From Mycoplana azooxidifex (lineage in GTDB: Bacteria > Pseudomonadota > Alphaproteobacteria > Rhizobiales > Rhizobiaceae), in contig NZ_JACIEE010000009.1 in the NCBI RefSeq assembly GCF_014196765.1, positions 186,001-250,000 on the forward strand: 64,000 bases of DNA. The letters are read 5' to 3'. Below, piece after piece: positions 60,627 to 64,000 of this stretch; the stretch's first letter is position 1; every line of letters starts with the position of its first letter. The position numbers were made by a program, and so were the translations under genes. Below the pieces are notes generated by a model. It made no database searches. It saw only the letters and a list, made by a program, of their open reading frames with translations, and was not told where the DNA came from.

Positions 60627-62207
60627 TCACGGCTCGCGCAGGGCGGTGTCCAGTCCGCGGACGAGGGGATAGAGGAAATAGGAGATGACGGTGCGGCGGC
60701 CGACCTTGACTTCGGCCGACACGGTCATGCCCGGAAGCAGACGCACGGGTTTTCCGGCATAGTGGAGTTCGGTGTTCGCCAGCGGGATGCGCGCCTTGAA
60801 GTAGGGCGTGGGCGGCTGGCCTGCAGCGGTCTCCTGCTGGCTCGGGCTGAAGGCGTCGCGGCTGACCGTGCGGATGCTGCCGGTGACGGTGCCGTATTTC
60901 TGGAACGGATAGGCGTCGAACTTGACACGGACGTCCTTGTCGACGGTGACCTGCCCGATGTCGCGGGAATTGATCGAGATCTCGGCTTCCAGCGGCGCGT
61001 CGAGCGGGACGAGCGTCACCATCGGCTCGGCCTCGCGCACGACCGACCCCACCGAACGCTGCGCCATGTCGAGGACGACCGCGTCGGCCGGCGCCCGCAT
61101 CTCGACCATGTCGCGTCGGCGCTCCATCTTCTTCAGTTCCTCGGCGGCCGCATCGTGCTGGGTCTTCGTCTCGACCAGTTGCTCCATGGTGGTGCGGCGG
61201 AAATCCTCGATGAAGGCCTGGCGGTCGGCCCTGAGCTTGGCGAGCGCATGGACGGCTTCCGCCGCACGGCCCTGCAACTGCGACAGGTCGGACTCGACGT
61301 CGAGCCGCGCGTCGCGCGCGCCGAGGAAATTGATGCGCGAGCCGCTGTCGGTCCGCCACAGGAGTTCGCGGGCCGCCTCGATCTCGGCCAGGTTCTGCTT
61401 GCGGCTGGCGAGAATGTGCTGCTGGTTCGCGCTGGCGACGAGGGTGGCGTTCTGGCCGGCGATCTGGTGGTCGAAGTTCTGCAACTGCGCGGTATGGAAG
61501 GCGAGACGCTGGCCGAACAATTGCAATTGCAGCCTCTCGTCGGGAGAGAAGCCGGCAGACTTCGCATAGTCATTGCCGCCGAGCTCCGCCGAAAGCCTGT
61601 TCAACTGCGCATCGAGGGCTGCGAACTTGGCGCGCTGCAGATCCACGTCGGCCTGGCTGAAGGTCGGGTCGAAGGTCGCGAGCACCTGGCCGGCGCGCAC
61701 CGTATCGCCCTGGGCAACGTCGACGGTGCGCACGATCGACGTCTCGATCGGCTGGACGACGATCGTTGGCTTGGTGGTGATCAGCTTGCCGGGCGCGACG
61801 ACCACCTCGTCGATCTCAGACAGGCTCGCCCAGGCGATCGCGGCGGCGATCAGCGCGGTGATGCCGTAGAGCGTCAGCCGGGCGATGCGCGGCGGCACGC
61901 GCTCCTCCAGTTCCACTGCGTCGCTCTGGAACTCGGCGATGACCGGCGGCAGCATCCGCTGCACGACGAGGTCGGTGCCAGGCTGTTTGACCGGGACCGG
62001 CAGGTTGCTCTTCGCAGCGGCCCGGTCGTCTCCAGCCGCCTTGCGCTCGCCGGCCTGGACTTTGCTGACCTCGACTTTGCTGGCATCGGCTTCGACTGGC
62101 CCGTCTTCATTTGACCTGTCCACGTCCGGCTTGCCGTCGCTCGGCCTGTCATCCGGGCCGGCGCCGTTCGGGGGGGCGCTCCCCTGGGGTCCGGTTCTCT
62201 TTTTCAT
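60627..62207 (-). CDS. Type I secretion adaptor (HlyD family)
   Basis: 526 aa from MKKRTGPQ; the start overlaps the stop of the ABC gene. Acidic, Pro-rich cytoplasmic start (~1-90), one membrane helix (LTLYGITALIAAAIAWASLS ~110-130), lipoyl-like half (VVAPGKLITTKPTIVVQPIETSIVRTVDVAQGDTVRAGQVLATFD), long coiled coil ~180-370, and the C-terminal HlyD beta part (AYPFQKYGTVTGSIRTVSRDA). Links the ABC pump to a TolC-type outer membrane channel. Exported substrate not in the window. Confidence 0.93.
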   Translation of the reverse strand: MKKRTGPQGSAPPNGAGPDDRPSDGKPDVDRSNEDGPVEADASKVEVSKVQAGERKAAGDDRAAAKSNLPVPVKQPGTDLVVQRMLPPVIAEFQSDAVELEERVPPRIARLTLYGITALIAAAIAWASLSEIDEVVVAPGKLITTKPTIVVQPIETSIVRTVDVAQGDTVRAGQVLATFDPTFSQADVDLQRAKFAALDAQLNRLSAELGGNDYAKSAGFSPDERLQLQLFGQRLAFHTAQLQNFDHQIAGQNATLVASANQQHILASRKQNLAEIEAARELLWRTDSGSRINFLGARDARLDVESDLSQLQGRAAEAVHALAKLRADRQAFIEDFRRTTMEQLVETKTQHDAAAEELKKMERRRDMVEMRAPADAVVLDMAQRSVGSVVREAEPMVTLVPLDAPLEAEISINSRDIGQVTVDKDVRVKFDAYPFQKYGTVTGSIRTVSRDAFSPSQQETAAGQPPTPYFKARIPLANTELHYAGKPVRLLPGMTVSAEVKVGRRTVISYFLYPLVRGLDTALREP

Positions 62208-64000
62208 GCGACCTGCCTCGTCTGCTGGCTCCACAGGTGCCGGTACGTCATGCAGCGCGAGACGAGCTGGTCGTGGCGGCCGATGTCGGCGACCTTGCCG
62301 CGATCGACGACGAGGATGGCATCGGCATCGACGAGCGTGGACAGGCGGTGGGAGACGATGATGACGGTGCGGCCCGCGGCGATCCGGCTGAGGTTCTGGC
62401 GGACGATGGCCTCGCTGTCCGGATCCAGCGCGCTGGTCGCCTCGTCGAAGATCAGCAGCTTCGGATTGGTGAGCAGCGCGCGGGCGATGGCGAGGCGCTG
62501 TTTCTGGCCGCCCGAAAGGTTGGAGCCGTTTTCCTCCAGCATGGTCTCGAATCCGCGCGGCAGCCGTTCGATGAATTCCTCGGCGCCCGCCATGTGCGCG
62601 ACCTCGACGATCTCCTCGATGGTGGCGTCGGGTCTTGCGGCGGCGATGTTGTCGCGGACGGTGCCGCGGAACAGGAAGTTGTCCTGCAGCACCACGCCGA
62701 TGCTGGTGCGCAGGTGGACCAGGTCGATCTCGCGGCTGTCGTAGCCGTCGATGCGGACGATCCCCTGCTGGTTCTGGTAGAGGCCCTGGATCAGGCGGGT
62801 GACGGTCGTCTTGCCGGAGCCGCTCTTGCCGACGATGCCGAAGACCGAGCCGGCCGGGACGGTGAAGGAGACGGCGTCCAGTGCCGGCGGGCCGTCCGCG
62901 CCGTAGCGGAAGGTCACGTTGTCGAACTCGATGCGGCCGTGCAACTCCGGCCTCATGCCGCGCCCGCGGCCGTACTGCTCGGGCCGCTGGTTCATGATCT
63001 CGCCCAGCATGCGCACCGACAGCGCGACTTCCTGGTACTCATGCACCATCGTGACAATCTGCACGAGCGGTCCGGAAACCCGGCCGGCGAGCATGTTGAA
63101 GGCGACGAGCGCGCCGATGGTCATCGCACCGCTGAAGACGTCGAGCGCACCCAGCCCGATGATGGCGACGCTCATCAGCTTTTCCACCAGCCCGATGAGC
63201 GACTGGGCGATTGCCGAGATCTGGTCGACGCGGAAGCGGACGGAGATGGACTGGGCAGAGCTGTCGTCCCAGACCTTGCGCTGGCGGGGCTCCAGCGCCA
63301 GCGACTTGACGGTGCGCATGCCGTGCACGGTCTCGACCAGCAGCGCCTGGCGCTCGCCCTCGGCCTGGTAGAGCGCCTGCAGGCGACGGTTGAAGGGGCC
63401 GACCAGCAGCATGACGACGAGGCCGACGAGAGCGGCGAAGGCGAGGACGACGAGGGTCAGCTTGACGCTGTAGAGGAAGAGGATCGGCACGAAGACGAAG
63501 AGCGACAGCCCGTCCAGCAGCGTCAGGAAGAGGCGGCCGGTGAGGAATTCGCGGATGCGCCCCGTCTGCTGCATGTGCTTGACGAGCACGCCGGCCGAGG
63601 TCTGCTCGAAGAGGGCCACGGGAAGGTTCAGCAGGTGGCCGAAGGTGCGGGTGGCGATCTTGATGTCGATCTTGTTCGTGGCGTAGAGCAGCAGGTATCG
63701 CCTGAGGAAGGTGAAGGCGGCGTCGAAGACGAGCGCGATCGCAATGCCGATCGTCAGCACCGTCAGCGTGGCATAGCTCTGGTGCACCAGCACCTTGTCG
63801 ATCACGAGCTGGAAGAAGATCGGGGTCGCAAGCCCCAGCCCGTAAAGCACGAGTGCTGCAAGCGCCACGTCGCGAAAGAGGCTGCGCTGGCGGATGATCT
63901 CCGGGATGAACCAGCGAAAGCCGAACGGCTGATCGACGTCCGACATGCGGTAGTTGCGCTTGACGAGAATGACCGAGCCGCGCCAGGACCGCAGGAAGCG
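62204..64000 (-). CDS. Type I secretion ABC transporter with C39-like domain (N-terminus outside window)
   Basis: 598 residues visible; the frame stays open to the last base (RFLRSWRGSVILVKRNYRM before the ATG at 63946), so the gene starts beyond the window. That piece is the end of a C39-peptidase-like domain. Then six membrane helices (FRDVALAALVLYGLGLATPIFFQLVIDKVLVH...), Walker A GKSGSGKTT, signature LSGGQKQRLAIARALL, Walker B KLLIFDEATSALD and HRLSTL. Matches HlyB/RTX exporters. Operon with the HlyD adaptor (4-bp overlap). Confidence 0.94.
   Translation of the reverse strand, partial: RFLRSWRGSVILVKRNYRMSDVDQPFGFRWFIPEIIRQRSLFRDVALAALVLYGLGLATPIFFQLVIDKVLVHQSYATLTVLTIGIAIALVFDAAFTFLRRYLLLYATNKIDIKIATRTFGHLLNLPVALFEQTSAGVLVKHMQQTGRIREFLTGRLFLTLLDGLSLFVFVPILFLYSVKLTLVVLAFAALVGLVVMLLVGPFNRRLQALYQAEGERQALLVETVHGMRTVKSLALEPRQRKVWDDSSAQSISVRFRVDQISAIAQSLIGLVEKLMSVAIIGLGALDVFSGAMTIGALVAFNMLAGRVSGPLVQIVTMVHEYQEVALSVRMLGEIMNQRPEQYGRGRGMRPELHGRIEFDNVTFRYGADGPPALDAVSFTVPAGSVFGIVGKSGSGKTTVTRLIQGLYQNQQGIVRIDGYDSREIDLVHLRTSIGVVLQDNFLFRGTVRDNIAAARPDATIEEIVEVAHMAGAEEFIERLPRGFETMLEENGSNLSGGQKQRLAIARALLTNPKLLIFDEATSALDPDSEAIVRQNLSRIAAGRTVIIVSHRLSTLVDADAILVVDRGKVADIGRHDQLVSRCMTYRHLWSQQTRQVA

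Overview
The window comes from a high-GC alphaproteobacterium, most likely a Rhizobiales member of the Rhizobiaceae type. The reasons are codon use, short rhizobial conserved proteins, DUF1515- and IorAB-type genes, GTTC-N7-GTTC SOS boxes and dispersed CCGGA...TCCGG palindromes. Genus cannot be fixed from the sequence alone. No searches were run; all family names are from recognition of motifs.

Layout. 1-9.2 kb is ordinary chromosome: the end of a CHASE2 adenylate cyclase, an SDR/AraC divergent pair, a FecR-domain secreted protein with an Arg-Pro-Asp repeat tail, DUF1428, YjbQ and NTF2-like small proteins, a small secreted protein, a SIMPL-domain protein and a tRNA with a CAT anticodon (probably tRNA-Ile2). 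9.2-33.1 kb is a prophage remnant integrated in the 3' end of that tRNA, bounded by a 16-bp direct repeat. Its leftward operon (DUF5131/gp68, Dam, small genes, ASCH, Xis, Int) meets head-on a rightward Mu-like tail operon that begins with only the last ~70-80 codons of the tail sheath gene. Terminase, portal, capsid and most of the sheath are absent, so a large deletion is inferred. Tube, frameshifted tail chaperone, tape measure, baseplate, fibre, an esterase tail spike, a methyltransferase, endolysin and putative holin remain. The right end carries two SGNH/GSCFA-type genes, several small genes, and an AT-rich two-gene cassette (DUF4747-like protein plus four-helix membrane protein). The cassette lies between two copies of a ~430-bp segment, each with a 78-codon gene under a LexA-type box overlapping its promoter. 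This is the best candidate for an undescribed system in the window.

33.1-57.3 kb is accessory and partly decayed. It holds an integrase fragment next to the right att copy; a leftward cluster of five exported proteins (two alpha/beta hydrolases, carboxymuconolactone decarboxylase-like, cupin, cytochrome P460); a tctCBA-GntR-aconitase tricarboxylate module; a LysR-controlled PotABCD-type ABC operon ending in a racemase-fold protein without its usual cysteines; and a LysR/MFS pair followed by an internally deleted aldo-keto reductase, an intact one, an alpha/beta hydrolase and a truncated NAD-binding gene. Several gaps contain gene debris.

57.3-64 kb carries a membrane-associated molybdenum hydroxylase (2Fe-2S subunit, molybdopterin subunit, di-haem cytochrome) and, on the other strand, a type I secretion operon (C39-like/ABC transporter running off the window and its HlyD adaptor).
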